A stretch of DNA of 64,000 bases, taken from assembly GCA_028622995.1 (NCBI GenBank), contig JAJQJQ010000007.1, forward strand, positions 1,364,001-1,428,000, in the 5' to 3' direction. Made by a program: the position numbers and the translations under genes. This document shows, in pieces, positions 1 to 12,500 of this stretch. Under the pieces are notes generated by a model. It worked only from the letters and a program-made list of their open reading frames with translations. It was not told the origin of the DNA and did no database searches. Numbering within the stretch: the stretch's first letter is position 1; every line of letters starts with the position of its first letter. This DNA is from Panagrolaimus kolymaensis. Its lineage: Eukaryota > Nematoda > Chromadorea > Rhabditida > Panagrolaimidae.

Positions 1-619
1 ATTCAAACTTCCATGCAAATTATCTTTATTTTTAGGAATCACGCATTTTTTTGAACGATTCTTTCTTCTTTCTTTTTTTTTTACTTTTGCTTGAGCCACC
101 AAGATTTTCACTTGCTTTTTTCGCCTGTGTTTGCACACATTATGTCACGATCTCATTTTTTTAATCGGTCGACATTAATTTTTTTTCTATTCTATTCTTT
201 GGCCAATAAATATCTTTTTCACATTTTATTGACCCTTGAATGAATGAATGGGTCCTTTAGCTATGTCTTTTCTCAAATGATTTTTTTAAGCGAAGATATT
301 TGAGAAAAATTTCTTTAATCGATTTAAGGATGAGATTAAAATTGGAATTTAATTTTATCTTTTGTTTTTTGCCATTGTTCAAAGTGGCTTCATTATTTTA
401 CGGTCTAACTTTGTCTTCATCAAAAAAATTTTTTATGATAAATAAACACTTGGACTTGGATGGTTTTTTTAGTGAGACATGTTTTTGTTCAAACATCATT
501 TACTTTTATTATATAAAGAGATAACTCAAGTGTTTGTTTTTTTTTTGCAATACTCGCGTCTTGTATTTATTCAATTAATCCATAAAATCTTAATAGGTTT
601 TCCTATTTTTAGATTGAAA
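1..619. other. 5' flank of the hexosaminidase gene
   Basis: AT-rich sequence with long T runs. I see no coding exon here. It should hold the promoter and 5' UTR of the gene that starts at 620. There is no recognisable RNA gene or repeat. Confidence 0.5.
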
Positions 620-2664
620 ATGCTCATAAAATTGCTCATTTTTGGAATTCTTTCAAGCCTTTGCTATTCCCAAGAATTTTTGACAGCACCGCCACCCGGA
701 CTTCGAACGGATGGAGGAATTTGGCCCTTACCACAGGAAATTGAATATTTCAATCATTCTCGGTCCATTGGAACTCGAAGAAGCCGCCCAATTCAAATCA
801 TTCTGGATAGCAATGTGGCTGATTGTGATATACTCAAATTTACCCGAAAAACTTATTGTTTGTTTACTTTTTTGAAAGGACCTTTCTCTTTATAATAGTC
901 TCTTATCTTCTTTTAGTGCGTAAATGGCTTCTACCATTTGAAGATGAAGCTTCAAATGATAATTCAACAAGTTTAACCATAACTGTTTCCGTTGACGATG
1001 GATGTCCAAAATCTAATGAATTTCCTCAACAAGGAATGGATGAAGAATGTAAGAATTGATTCGAAATTTTGGCATAAAAAAACATTTTTCCAGATTTTTT
1101 GACGGTTCCAAAAGATGGAAATGCAACATTGAAAGCTAAAGAAATTTGGGGAGCTTTGAGAGGATTAGAAACTTTCAGTCAACTTGTATTCCTTGATAAT
1201 GAAACTGTAAACTACCTTTTTTTGTGCCACTCATTTTATTAAACTTTCAGTATTATGTTCAATCAGCCAAGATTCATGACTTTCCAAGGTTTAGTGTTCG
1301 TGGCATCCTTATTGATACCAGTCGCCATTATCTTTCACCTCAAACAATCCGTCGACAAATTGTTAGTTCATTTGTAATTTTTATATTGATTCCTATTTCC
1401 TTTATAGGATTTAATGGCTCAAAACAAAATGAATATTCTTCATTGGCATATTGTGGATATTGAATCATTTCCATATGTTTCAACAAAATTCCCTGAACTT
1501 TCCATTAAAGGCGCTTTTACTCCTCGTCATATTTATGATCCTAAAACTGTTCAAAATATCATTCATTATGCTCGACTTCGTGGAATTCGTGTTATGCCTG
1601 AACTTGATACACCCGGACACACAGGTTCATGGAAAGGTCAACCTGGTTTCTTAGCTGAATGCAGCTCACCAAAGGGAGAAAAAGTTGCTTCAAATATTTT
1701 GGATCCAACAAAAAAAGAAAATTTTAAATTTTTAGCTGAAATTTTTACTGAGTTATTAGAAGTTTTTCCAGAAAAGTTTATTCATTTAGGTGGTGATGAA
1801 GTCAACTACTGGACTGAAGCTTGCTGGTACATTTTGCTTTTTAGTGCATCGAAGTGTAATTTAATTTTAGGAGACAAAATCCCGAAATTCGACGATTTAT
1901 GAAACTTCATGGATTTCCTGATAATGTTACAGCTTTAGAAGATTATTATTTTACTAAACTTCAAGAACTTTTGGCTCCAATTGCAAAAGAAAGAACCCAA
2001 TTATTTTGGCAAGAAGTTTTTGATAATAATCTCCCTCAACCAAATTCAATTATTCATATTTGGCAAGGAAGTAGCAAAACCGAGAGAGCTCAGTCATTGA
2101 GCAAAGTAACAGCTGCTGGACATAAAGCTATTCTATCATCTTGTTGGTAAGTCTCATTCAGCTTTGGCAAATGGCTTTTAGCGTTTCTTAGCAACTTGGA
2201 GTGTTTTGATGCCTTTTATTGGATGAATATGTTTACATATTGAACCATATTTTCTAGGTATCTAAACTACGTTCATTACGGAGATGATTGGAAGACTGGG
2301 GGTAACAGATTTCCAGTAAACATCATAATGTTCATTATTAAAATAATTTTAAGGAGTAAATGGAGATTATTACTTTTGCGATCCTCATGATTTCAATGGA
2401 ACTGATGCTCAAAAAGCTCTAGTCCTTGGAGGAATTGCAACAATGTGGGGTGAATACGTTGATGCAACAAACATTGAAGCATATCTTTGGCCTCGTGCTT
2501 CAGCCGTTGCTGAACGACTTTGGAGTAATCCCAAAGCCACAACAAACGCCGATGAAGCATGGCCACGTCTTCACGAACATCGATGTCGCATGGTCGCCCG
2601 CGGATTTCGAGCTCAACCAATTAATGGGCCATCATTTTGTCATAATGAATGGTTACTTCCATAA
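620..2664 (+). CDS. hex-1: Beta-hexosaminidase, GH20 family, secreted/lysosomal
   Basis: Removes terminal N-acetylhexosamines from glycoconjugates, normally in the lysosome. Eight exons: 620-857, 917-1048, 1094-1206, 1251-1361, 1408-1826, 1871-2146, 2258-2301, 2354-2664. All junctions are GT-AG and in phase, giving 547 aa, the usual length for the family. The ATG at 620 is chosen because it opens a hydrophobic signal peptide (LIKLLIFGILSSLCYS). The N-terminal hexosaminidase domain is followed by the GH20 barrel: the strand with DTSRHYL (exon 4), ILHWHIVD, then the catalytic pair in HLGGDEVNYW (Asp328-Glu329), WQ motifs, and a C-terminal LPxxxxE-type region with ERLWS. The catalytic pair is intact, so the enzyme is probably active. 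It is convergent with the DEG/ENaC gene, whose stop lies 120 bp downstream. The gene symbol follows the C. elegans orthologue family. Confidence 0.95.
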
Positions 2665-2784
2665 AGCAAAAAAGGGAAAGTATATATTTTATCTTGCCAT
2701 TATAAACTAATTTTAAAAATATTTCTTTATTATATAAATGTTTAAAAAAGAAGCCAAAAATGTTTTATAAAATTTTTGTTTCTG

Positions 2785-4478
2785 TTAAAAACTGACTGAA
2801 TTGCCTGCTTTTGGTGAGGCAAATGTAACGCATAACTGAAAATTATATCCCAATTTTTTGATATTTTTTAAAATAAAGCTCACTTGAAAGATTAAAACAA
2901 ATAATTCAATGATTGAAACAACGCTCATTCCAAGCCATAAACCAATTTGACCTCCAAAATCAGAAAGCAAGCTTACAAGCTGAAAATTTTTTCACTCCTT
3001 GTCTTTTATTTTATTTTTTCTTATAAAAACTCTACCGTATAAGCTGGAGATTCTTCCATGGTTTCATAGTTTAATTTTTCATAAAAAACTTCAATTAATG
3101 CAGCATTTTCTTTAAAAACGTTCAAGCATGTTTTATTTCCATACATTCCTTCTTCACATTTTCCAACCGTTGTAATGGAACCGCTTGGCCATTTTGCTGA
3201 TGATACAGTAACTTGATAAACTCCTTCATTACAAGGTTGAGTGCAAGAATTATCCGAAGATGTTACATTTGCTTCTTCACTCCAACACTCAACTAGAAAT
3301 TCATCATTAGATTTGATTCTTGTTTTTAACCTTTACAACTCACAATTATCTTCGACGTTGCAAACTTTAACATCTGTTGAATTTAATGGAGGCGGATAAT
3401 TTGGATCATAACAATTACAAGCCGCAACCATTTGGCTTTGATATCGAGTTCGTTGACAACCTTCGGTGGAATAATCGCGATCAAAAAGATATCCATCTGG
3501 CTTTTCATTGGTACAAGAACCATATGGAGAACCCAATCGACTCATTTCCGTCTAAATTTGTTTTTAAGGTTAATTTTAAATCCAACGTTTATTACTCACA
3601 TAAGTAACACCAATGGAAGTAGCACTTCCAGTTTGAACATTATAACCAAAAATATCAGGAAATGGATATTCTTTTTGATCATGAACTAATACTCGCATCC
3701 CAGCGATATCTGAAGTTGAAATAAATTCACTTATATTTGTTTTTAAAATTATTCGAAGGCCATAAATCGGTCCTGCTCGCTTTGCCATGTATTTACTTTC
3801 AATATTGAAAACAAAGCAACGGCCCATTTGGGAATCAATAAAAGTGGTCCAATCACTAAAGAATAAAAGCATACTGTAAATTATTTTTAAACACAAAACT
3901 CACGCTGCAACACAATCTTCAGTATTAAAACTGCAACCTTGAATAAAATCATCCGATGTAACTACTGCATCACTGACATTATGAGTTCCAAGTTCAAGGG
4001 CTAAAATTCGAATAGCTCGTGTTTGTAAAGCTGCAGTATCTTCGATTCCATCAAATTGATACATGGTTCGATATCTTTCCATTGTGGAATTAATAGGCAT
4101 CGTACAAGAAGGATCAGCGCCACAAGCAACCTTTTGCATTGAATATTCATAAGTGTTCATAAGTCTCACAACATTGGCTTGCTTGTATATAATACTTTTT
4201 TGAAATGGATTTAAATTGCATAGAGTTACAGCGGGAAAAGGACGTTGCTCAAATTTCAATTCAATGTTAACGGCAACATCATATTGATAATATTGAATTA
4301 TCAATAAAGTCGATTGCCAAATTAATAAACCCAAAGCGATGAGAGTTATAATAGCCCAAAATCCAATACAATAATATTGTCGCGAGCGACCAATTTGTGG
4401 AACTCCATGAGCGCTCGTCCAATCGGTATATGATTTTAAATGGTTTGAAACCACTGGGCCACGATGTCTTAATCCCAT
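2785..4478 (-). CDS. DEG/ENaC cation channel subunit 1
   Basis: Amiloride-type sodium channel subunit of the plasma membrane; family members serve mechanosensation, acid sensing or gut rhythm. Exons on the minus strand: 4478-3904, 3855-3600, 3551-3344, 3292-3036, 2979-2785, all in phase; 496 aa. Visible hallmarks: the intracellular His-Gly gating motif (residues 24-25, [10 protein letters not shown]); TM1 at about 37-57; the post-TM1 [12 protein letters not shown] motif; a Cys-rich extracellular domain ([22 protein letters not shown]); and the pre-TM2/TM2 segment [16 protein letters not shown], with the GxS selectivity residues G449-M450-S451. The ATG at 4478 is preferred; an in-frame extension to 4601 would add 41 poorly conserved residues. 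A minus-strand AATAAA lies at 2731-2726, just past the stop. The exact subfamily was not resolved. Confidence 0.93.
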
Positions 4479-5985
4479 TTTGGCTGAAGACAAAAAAACC
4501 TTAGTTGGAATAGTGTTTGTGAAAAAATGCGTAAAGGATTTGCATTTTATAGAAACATAAAAGTGAAAATCCATAACAACTCTCCTTCTGTTCCTTAGCA
4601 ACTTTTTTTTGATTTAACATAATTTTATGCATTTTGTTATTTTAATGTTTTTAAACAAAAGATGTATTTATAATAAATATGCTTTTTTAAATTACACAAA
4701 ATTCAAACAAAAAAGAATACAAGAGATTACCAAATTGATAAAAGAAAACTTTTTGGTACAAATAAAAATGAATTTTTTTTTGATAAACTTTTGCCGATTT
4801 ATATCATTTCCTGATATTCTCCTTCCATTTGCTACAAGATTCTAAAAAAAGCTGTGTGTTATCTATAGAAATTAATTTCTAATTGTCATACAAATATGAC
4901 AAATTGATAGTAATCAAAATTTAGAAAAACCATAAATTTCTGTTACTTTCAACATTGAGAGTAATCAAAAGATTTAAAACCAAATTTGTTGCGTTACTAT
5001 CACATTGTCATAACTATATGACAAGTGTGTTAACTTTGTGATAATTTTCAGGTAATATAATTTGTCTCAGCTAACATGGCCATTTACTTCATGAATTTGA
5101 ACCATTTCTAAGCAAAAGAAAACAACAACAACTACTTGAAAACATTTTTTTTTTGAATGTTTTATTTTTCCTATTATTTTTTCTTGGTATTGTTGAAATT
5201 TTTTAGTGTTGATTTGTTTGGTTTATGTATTGTTTTTATCCAAAATAAAAATTTTAAAACTTGGAGAAAAATGCATTTGAATGGCTTATCATTTTTAACT
5301 ATGCGCGTGTATGTACATATTGCTATCATAAAATCAAGCAAGAAAGCAAGCACTGAAGCAACTTTTTGTATCATCAAAAAGTGAAAAACTGCTCCTTTTT
5401 ATGGCTCTATGAAAGATGTCAAAGAAAAAAATTATCGACAATAACGCCTTTTGGTGGCTGCACCTTTCCAGCTTTTATCTCGTCAAAAATTGCAACCACC
5501 GCCATTCAAGCCTTTCTCATTTTCCTCTTTCAAATATTTTTATCTCTACTGTTGCACTCCTTTTTCAACTATACTGCAAAAAAAAGCTTGTCGTTTTTCT
5601 TCTTTTTTGGTTTTTGACAAGTTTAAACGAGAGTATTCACGTGTTATTTGTAACATTTTTCATTGTTTTGCTTATCTCTCCGCCATCGATTGTTTAAAAC
5701 AGTAGCTACATTGTTGGTAATGAGAAAAGTTTTAATCCTTTTACTCTTGATTTTTTATATCAGAAGCAGGAAATAAAGGAGCCAGATAAAAAAAATAAAG
5801 AGAAAGAGATGATAGGAAATTATAAGCGATTAAGTTCAAAACTCGATGTTTTTAAACCCAAACTTTGAAGAAGAAGAAATTGATGCATACCGGAATTGCT
5901 TCATTTTTTCTCATATTTTTTATTTCTATTTTTTCAATTAAAAAAATTGTGATTTTTTTATCAAAATTTTAGTTTCTTCATCAAT
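4479..5985. other. Intergenic spacer between divergent genes
   Basis: About 1.5 kb between the divergent DEG/ENaC and KCTD genes, so it should contain both promoters. The open frames here are short and AT-driven, with no family resemblance. It contains copy 1 of the dispersed double-palindrome repeat (about 4884-5023). Confidence 0.5.
4884..5023. repeat. Double-palindrome repeat, copy 1
   Basis: Left arm TGTCATAcaaaTATGACA then GATAGTAAT; right arm GTTACTATC then TTGTCATAactaTATGACA. Arms are in inverted orientation around an AT-rich centre. Same design as copies 2-7. Confidence 0.6.
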
Positions 5986-6931
5986 ATGTCGATGAATCCT
6001 CGTTCATACCCAAATGGAACAGTGACATCGAGAATATATCAAAATGGGCCATCATCCCCAAAAGTTATGCAAAATGGATATGTTTCTGTTGGGAGAGCAT
6101 CACAAAATCAAATTTATGCTGCTCAGTTAAAAGCTCATTTCAATCCATTGGAGCATCACGGAAATGATATCGTGGAATTAAATGTTGGAGGATGCGCTTA
6201 TGCTACAACATATTTGGCTTTAGCCGAATCAAGAAGCCCATATTTTACTTCTATTTTTAAAGTAAACAATGAAACTGGAAGGGTTATTGAAATTCCAGCT
6301 TCCATTACTGTAAATTAAAATTGCTTACAAAAAGTTCTTTAATAAAAAAAATTTAGAAAGATAAAGCTGACAGAATTTTTATTAACCGTAATGGTGATTT
6401 ATTCCGTTATGTTTTACAATATTTAAGAGATGGTCCAAGAGTTGCGCTACCAAATGATTTAAATATTTTAAAAATGTTGAGAGTAAGTTTGTTTTGAAGA
6501 ACAACTTTCTTAAATTTAAAATACAAAAAAGTCTCCATATTCGTGAATGTTAACATTAGTCTATTGAAAAAATATTACAATTGTCTGAAACTTTTATGTT
6601 TACTTACATCAAATTTTGCAACAAAATTGAAATACGCAAAAAAATGCACGTACTTTGCTATTTGCATTTTTTTATTCAACCGAAATTTTAAAATTGCATT
6701 AATGTTTTTAAAATATCCAAACATGTTGAATTTTTATTTTAGCGTGAAGCTGAATTCTTTTCATTATTAAATTTTATTAAAATAATTGATGACCTCATGA
6801 ATCAACAAATTTCGGCTTCAACATCTCATCGAAGTTCACAAGTTAATGATGAAATGATTGAAGTTCTACGAAAACTTTCTCAACAACTCAGCGTTAATAC
6901 TTTTACTCAACTAAATGGAATTCGACGATAA
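5986..6931 (+). CDS. KCTD-like BTB/T1 domain protein
   Basis: Three exons (5986-6309, 6357-6482, 6743-6931) encode 212 aa. After a low-complexity N-terminus rich in Asn-Gly (residues 1-60) comes a BTB/POZ domain of the T1/KCTD type: the opening strand VELNVGG, then FTSIF, IPASITKDKADRIFINRNGDLFRYVLQYLRDG (split here by splicing) and the EAEFF helix. No transmembrane segment is present, so this is a KCTD adaptor and not a Kv channel. Family members oligomerise and often act as Cullin-3 adaptors or GPCR modulators. The C-terminus has a short predicted helix (EVLRKLSQQL). A polyadenylation signal AATAAA lies at 7021-7026. The specific KCTD orthologue is not assigned. Confidence 0.9.
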
Positions 6932-7418
6932 TTATTTTTCTTCTTCATATTATGCAATATTTGTTTTTTTACATTTCACAAAGTTTATTTTATACTCCAA
7001 AGAATTTAAATTTTATAAATAATAAAAATTTCTATAGTTATCCTGCGAATTTTTAAAACAAATCAAAAATATATTATGTTTCGATTCTTTATTTTTTTCT
7101 TATTACTTAGAGGCTTTTTTCGACATTCATTTTTAAAAGTTTTTATGAGACAAAACAAAGAAATGTGCAACAAAAATAAACATTTTGGGGGCAACAAAAA
7201 AATGAGTAAAGGATCAAACTTCGTCCAAGTTAATGTAATGTAAAAAAAAACTGGCTTCCACCACATCCGAGAAAAGTAAGTAAACGAAACCGAGTCATTG
7301 TTTAAAGAAGCCCCACGTAGTAGTAAGTCAATTTTTTTAAAGAGTATATAAATAAATTGGAAGTCAAACTTAAAAAGTGTAAGTAAAGAAAGCAAAGAAA
7401 AAAAAATAGGTTGGAAAA
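6932..7418. other. 3' UTR/intergenic spacer
   Basis: Contains the KCTD 3' end with AATAAA at 7021-7026, then AT-rich sequence and the likely promoter of the TSP1 gene. No gene seen. Confidence 0.5.
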
Positions 7419-8286
7419 ATGAAGGTGAAAAGTGCTTTAAGCTTTTTGATTCTTTGCCAAATCGCAGCTGAAATATATGGAGCTGCATGTCCAGTTTGTA
7501 ATGGCGCGGGGCAATGGAGCGGTTGGAGCGATTGGGGTTTGTGCACTCAGCAATATGGAACATATTCGAAACAACGCGTTCGAACTTGCTCTAATTCAAA
7601 TTGTTATGGAGCAAACGAAGAATCTCAAGCTTGTGTGGTTCAACGAGATCCACTTCCAACTGCACCGGAGTGGAATTCATGGTTATCTTGGAGCGGATGC
7701 TCGTAAGCTAATTTCTTTCTACCGTTTTTTAAAATCAATTTCCATTGATTTTAGTGTAAGTTGTGGTGGCGGTGTTGAATCTCGTCAACGAACATGCAAT
7801 ACTCATTGCTCAGTATGTCAATGCCAAGGTGCTGCAACCGAACAACGCTCATGTAATCCAGATCCATGCTGTAAGTGGTTGAAATGGAGTAAATGGAGCG
7901 AATGTTCTGTCACTTGTGGAGAAGGTGGAGTCCGGTATCGTACCAGACAGTGTAGTTGCGCTTCTGTAAGTTTCTGCAGGAAATTAAAAAAATTCTACAA
8001 GCCTTAATCGTTACAGTGTCCAAAAGGTAAATCAAGCCAGCAACAATCTTGTTCAGGGCCAGCAGCATGTCCAACAACTTGTAATGTTTGTGACCAACCA
8101 CCTCCGCCTCCACCACCTTCATGCAATGTTTGCAATCAACCTCCACCACCATGTTCTGCATGTGGTTCTTATGGTCGAAAGAAACGGCAAGAAGCTTTAC
8201 TCAACCGCAAAATACTTAATGGAAATCAAGCTTTAACAAATGCCACCTTTCATATGTATCCCCATTCAAGTGTTTTTCCTAATTAA
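7419..8286 (+). CDS. Secreted protein with three thrombospondin type-1 repeats
   Basis: Three exons (7419-7702, 7755-7965, 8017-8286), 254 aa. It starts with a signal peptide (VKSALSFLILCQIAAEIYG). Three TSP1-type repeats follow, recognised by their tryptophan ladders: WSGWSDWGLC, WNSWLSWSGCSVSCGGG and WLKWSKWSECSVTCGEGG. After these comes a region of paired Cys and proline runs (CNVCDQPPPPPPPSCNVC, CSACGSYG). A basic RKKR site then precedes a short hydrophilic tail, which suggests furin-type processing. No membrane anchor or protease domain is visible, so this is a small extracellular matrix or ligand-like protein, not an ADAMTS enzyme. Function not recognised beyond the repeat class. Confidence 0.88.
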
Positions 8287-9552
8287 AACCATTTGATTTA
8301 TTTGCAATTGCGATTACTTACCATTAATAAATTTGTGTTTATTAAAATCCGAAAACAAAAATTGGAGCATAAATAAATATGAAAAAATAACAAAGATTTT
8401 TTTTTAAATTGGCAGATTTTTTCTGTTTGCTTGTTTACTTGCTTTAAAACATCGAAAATTTGGTTCTTACTTTTGCATAAACGAATGTCATTTTCACAAT
8501 CCCCGATGGTCACGCGTCGCGACAAAACAAGCTGGTAAAATAAAAAGCAGCGACGAAAGAAGAATGTCATCATCAGTTATGCGTGAATTTTTTTTGCGCA
8601 AAAAAGACGTTGATCACATGTATGTCTGTAAAAAGCTTATGATTCAATCAATTTTGCTACATAATTCAAATTGAAGCCTTGTCAAATAACTAGAAAATTA
8701 GAGTGACTATATAACTAAGTAATAAAATGTTACAAACTCTAAATTCTAAAATTTATTTAAAAGTTGATAAACAATTTATGATGTTAACTATTTTTAATTT
8801 ATGAAAATAATCAGCAGCCTGTAATTTTTTTTAAATAATTCCCTTTCACTCTAATGTTATTCCTCTAAAAAAAATTAACAGCGAAAAACAAAATAAATTG
8901 TTAAAAGGAAGCACAGTTCATGATTTTTTCTCTCACAAACATTCATTAAATCTTGTCTGTCTATAAGCTTACATACCTACTTTCTTCATTCATTGATTTA
9001 TTTTGCTTTTTGGTCAAACTCCATTTTATTTTTTGTTTTTCTCACTAAAATAGCCAACGAGGTGAATTAAGAAAATACTTCTTAGCACGAAAAAAAGAGT
9101 TTGCATCATTTAATTTTTTCTATTCCCGCAGATTTCTCTCCCCAATTTTAGCGATAGAAGAAATCCAGGTCATCAAATTTTTGTTCCATTTTTGTCTTTA
9201 GAGTTAAAATATTAAAAAAATACGTGAATATATAACAACTATCTGCTTGTTTGATAGTCATCTTAATACAGAATTTTTCCCATACAAATTGAATTTTGAA
9301 CCATTTTTTTTCGTTGTTTCTCCACCTCATTGAAATTTTTTACGTTCTCGTTAGGTTATTTCACCATTCTTATTTAAATCAAGTTTATCTTTGTTGCAGA
9401 TTTATTACTTTATTTAATTGAATAAGCAAACTTTATAACAAGTTTTGCTGATAGTTTCTTATTTTAATTTTTTATTTGCCCAACGAGGCCCAAAAAATTC
9501 TTCCGCAAAAGTGGCGGGAACAACGTTTATTCCTTATCAACAATCATATTCT
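8287..9552. other. Intergenic spacer
   Basis: About 1.27 kb of AT-rich sequence between the TSP1 gene and the exportin-5 homologue. Open frames on either strand lack family motifs and good splice structure. I see no RNA gene or repeat. Confidence 0.45.
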
Positions 9553-12500
9553 ATGCTCTTAGGAGAAAATGACATATCTGAAGTTGTACAAACAGTGCGA
9601 GCAATTTTGGATAGTAATACCATTAATCAAGATCGAGAAAAATGTACTCAAGTAAGGACGGAAATTTAATATATTCATTTATGATAAATTTTATAAAATT
9701 TTAGAAAATAGAATCATTAAAGGAAGGCGATCCAGCAAAATCGATTCCCATTGCTTTTAAACTTCTTCAACAAGGAACTGATGTTAGCCATGTTGGATGG
9801 AAAATTATTGAGCATGTTATTCGATACAAATGGAATGATATGCCTGCAGAAATACGTGTCATTATTCGTAATGGAATTCTTGAGTTTATGTCTGAAGGCA
9901 AATATTCTCTTACATCTGAAAGTCTTCCAATTAAAACATTTTTGGCTCGAAATCTTGTCGCTATGATGGAACAAGAATGGCCACAAAATTGGCCTGAACT
10001 TTTTAATCAATTTAAAAGTATCGTTCTTAACGGAACTCTTCACTCTCAAGCTCAAATGGTTTTTATCGTGCTCCAACGGTTAATTGAAAATGTTATTACT
10101 TATTGCAATGTTACGAATGCCCTTCGTCGTAAAGAACTTTCAACAGCGATTAATATGATAATGCCGGATATGTTGAATACAACCATCGATCGAATCAAAA
10201 TGTGTATTGCTGCAGGAAACACAGATAATTCAATATTGGTTGTTAAATCTGCAATTGAACTTCTTTCAGAATCGGTTGATTGGGTAATTGGGCGAGTATT
10301 GGAAGAAACCGTAGATAAAATGATAGAAGTTTTATGCGCTTATTTACAAATAGAATCGCATGGAATTTATAAAACTGCAGCTACATGTCTATTCAAAATA
10401 GCTTCACGTAAACGTGCTAAAACGGATGAAACTTCAATTGTTCTTTCAATGTTCAAAGACGCTCCAATGCAAGCAATAATCACCGCTGCAAGTTTAGCTG
10501 CTGGTGTTAGTTCTTCCAGCGCTGATCATTACGAATATTTAAAAGCTCTTTGTGATTTGTTAACGGCGCTTGGAATACATCTTTCAGAAATTTGGGCTTA
10601 TGTTAAAAATCCACCACCAAATTTTTCATTATATTTAACAGCCATTTATTCATTCTTTACTCATCCATCAATGTTAATTCGTTCCGATGTTTCACAAGTT
10701 TTAGTGACATTTGCAAGCCATGAAAAGATTTGTGTTACTACTGAATTTATTGCAGCTGCAAAACAAATTATTCCACAAATTCCTAAAAATATTGAAAAAA
10801 TTGGTTCACTTTCTGATACCACTTCTTTAACATCTTATTATGCACAAATGGATTATGAAGATGATGTAGAATTTCAACGGGATTTTATTCGTAAGTTTGC
10901 TTATTATGTAAAATAATAATAATATATTAAAAACAGGTTGTCATTCCGTGTCAATTTACTTTTTCATTCACAAAAAAATGAAAGGAAAGATTTGCATAAA
11001 ATTTTCTTTCACGCGCATTGAAAAAAAGAAAAGACAAAATTTGCATGAAACATTCGAAACACTTTCAAAAAGTATAAAAGCGCGAGAGTGTGTCAAATTA
11101 CCTTCATTTTTAGTCTTCAAGCTTACTTGGGGACGGTGACTTTGCGTTTTGCTAAAAGCTATATATTAAATTTTGATACGCGGTTTAGTGCGTCTCTATT
11201 GAGTTAAACTATCCCATATAAATCTCATTTTTTATACTGCAATGAAACAAGCCTCATGGCGGGCCGAAGGCCCGCGTAGCGCCTAGTAATATATTAAAAT
11301 GGATTATTTCAGAGCTTCGTGATCGAGTTCTTCGTTTCCTTCGTGAAAGCATAGATTCCCACCTTGAACAATATCTTCAACAACTTAATGAATGGATAAA
11401 TAAAATTATTGCTCAAGCTGATACTATTCCTCCGAGTGAATGGGAGAGTTTAAAGCGATATGTAATGACATTTATTGCTGCAGCATATCAAAAAGAATTA
11501 GTTAACGATGCTGTGGATGCGAAATTTGCCATCATGTTTAATTCTCTTATGAATCGTCTTTCAACGGTGAATGACGCTAAAACAGCTAATTTAATGCTTT
11601 CCATCCCATCTTCATTTTTACCTCTTTTTGAAAAACATTCTGATTTAATTCCAGGATTTTTTGAACGATTAAAGCAAATCCTTCTCATTACTTCTGATGA
11701 TATTGAAATTGTTGCATTAAAAAGACATGCAATTTCCTTAATGTTGAAAGTTTCATCAACAATGTCTAATGTTATTCAAGTAATTTTTTCTTTACATTAA
11801 CTTTAAATGTTTTATCTATTTTAGAGTCATGCTGAACTTATTCTTAATATTGTTACTCAAACAGCTTCATCTGTAACAGTTATGCAAAGAGCAAATTTGG
11901 TTCAAGTTTTGGGAGCTTTGAGCAATCTTGTTCAACCATCTGCTCGATTATTATTTTTGCAATCTGCAATTCAAACAAATATTCAATATTTTAATGGACA
12001 AATTTATCTCAATGCTATATCGTCGGTTCCTAATTTTATGGCGTATATTGGTTTAACATCCTCTGCGGAATCAAATGAAAAATCAGATTCTATTTTTTAT
12101 TCAAATCGTTTAGAACTTAAAGCTCATCTTTGCACTATTGATGGAGTTCTCCAACAAGTTAATTCACCTGAAAATCAATCAAATCCACTCTTCCAACTTC
12201 TCAATCCAATTTTATCCACATTTTTCCAACTTGCCCATTGTATTAATTCATTGCGGGATTCAAATAATCAGCGATTGATTCATACTAGCTATGAACAATC
12301 TGTCACTGATATAAGCGCAAGTGATCGACATGCAGTTTATTGCACTGTCATGGAAGCTGAAGATCAAGAACCAACCGAAAGTAACGTTTTTAATGCCACC
12401 GATCGAGTTCGACGCTACATTTCTGATATCCTTGATATGGTTCAATCTATAATAGGTCTTTGTGGCTCAAAATTACATTTTGATTTTTATTCCCTTCCAA

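Noticed and set aside
4479..4601. Upstream in-frame start for DEG/ENaC 1 at 4601
   Set aside because: It would add 41 residues with no resemblance to the family. The His-Gly motif lies at the expected distance from the ATG at 4478.
8298..8573. Minus-strand frame downstream of the TSP1 gene
   Set aside because: Lacks family motifs, its composition is AT-driven and it overlaps the 3' UTR of the TSP1 gene.
11255..11286. GC-rich hairpin considered as a transcription terminator or RNA gene
   Set aside because: It lies at the very end of an insertion bounded by direct repeats inside an intron, so a transposon terminus is the simpler reading. No T-tract or tRNA-like cloverleaf follows.
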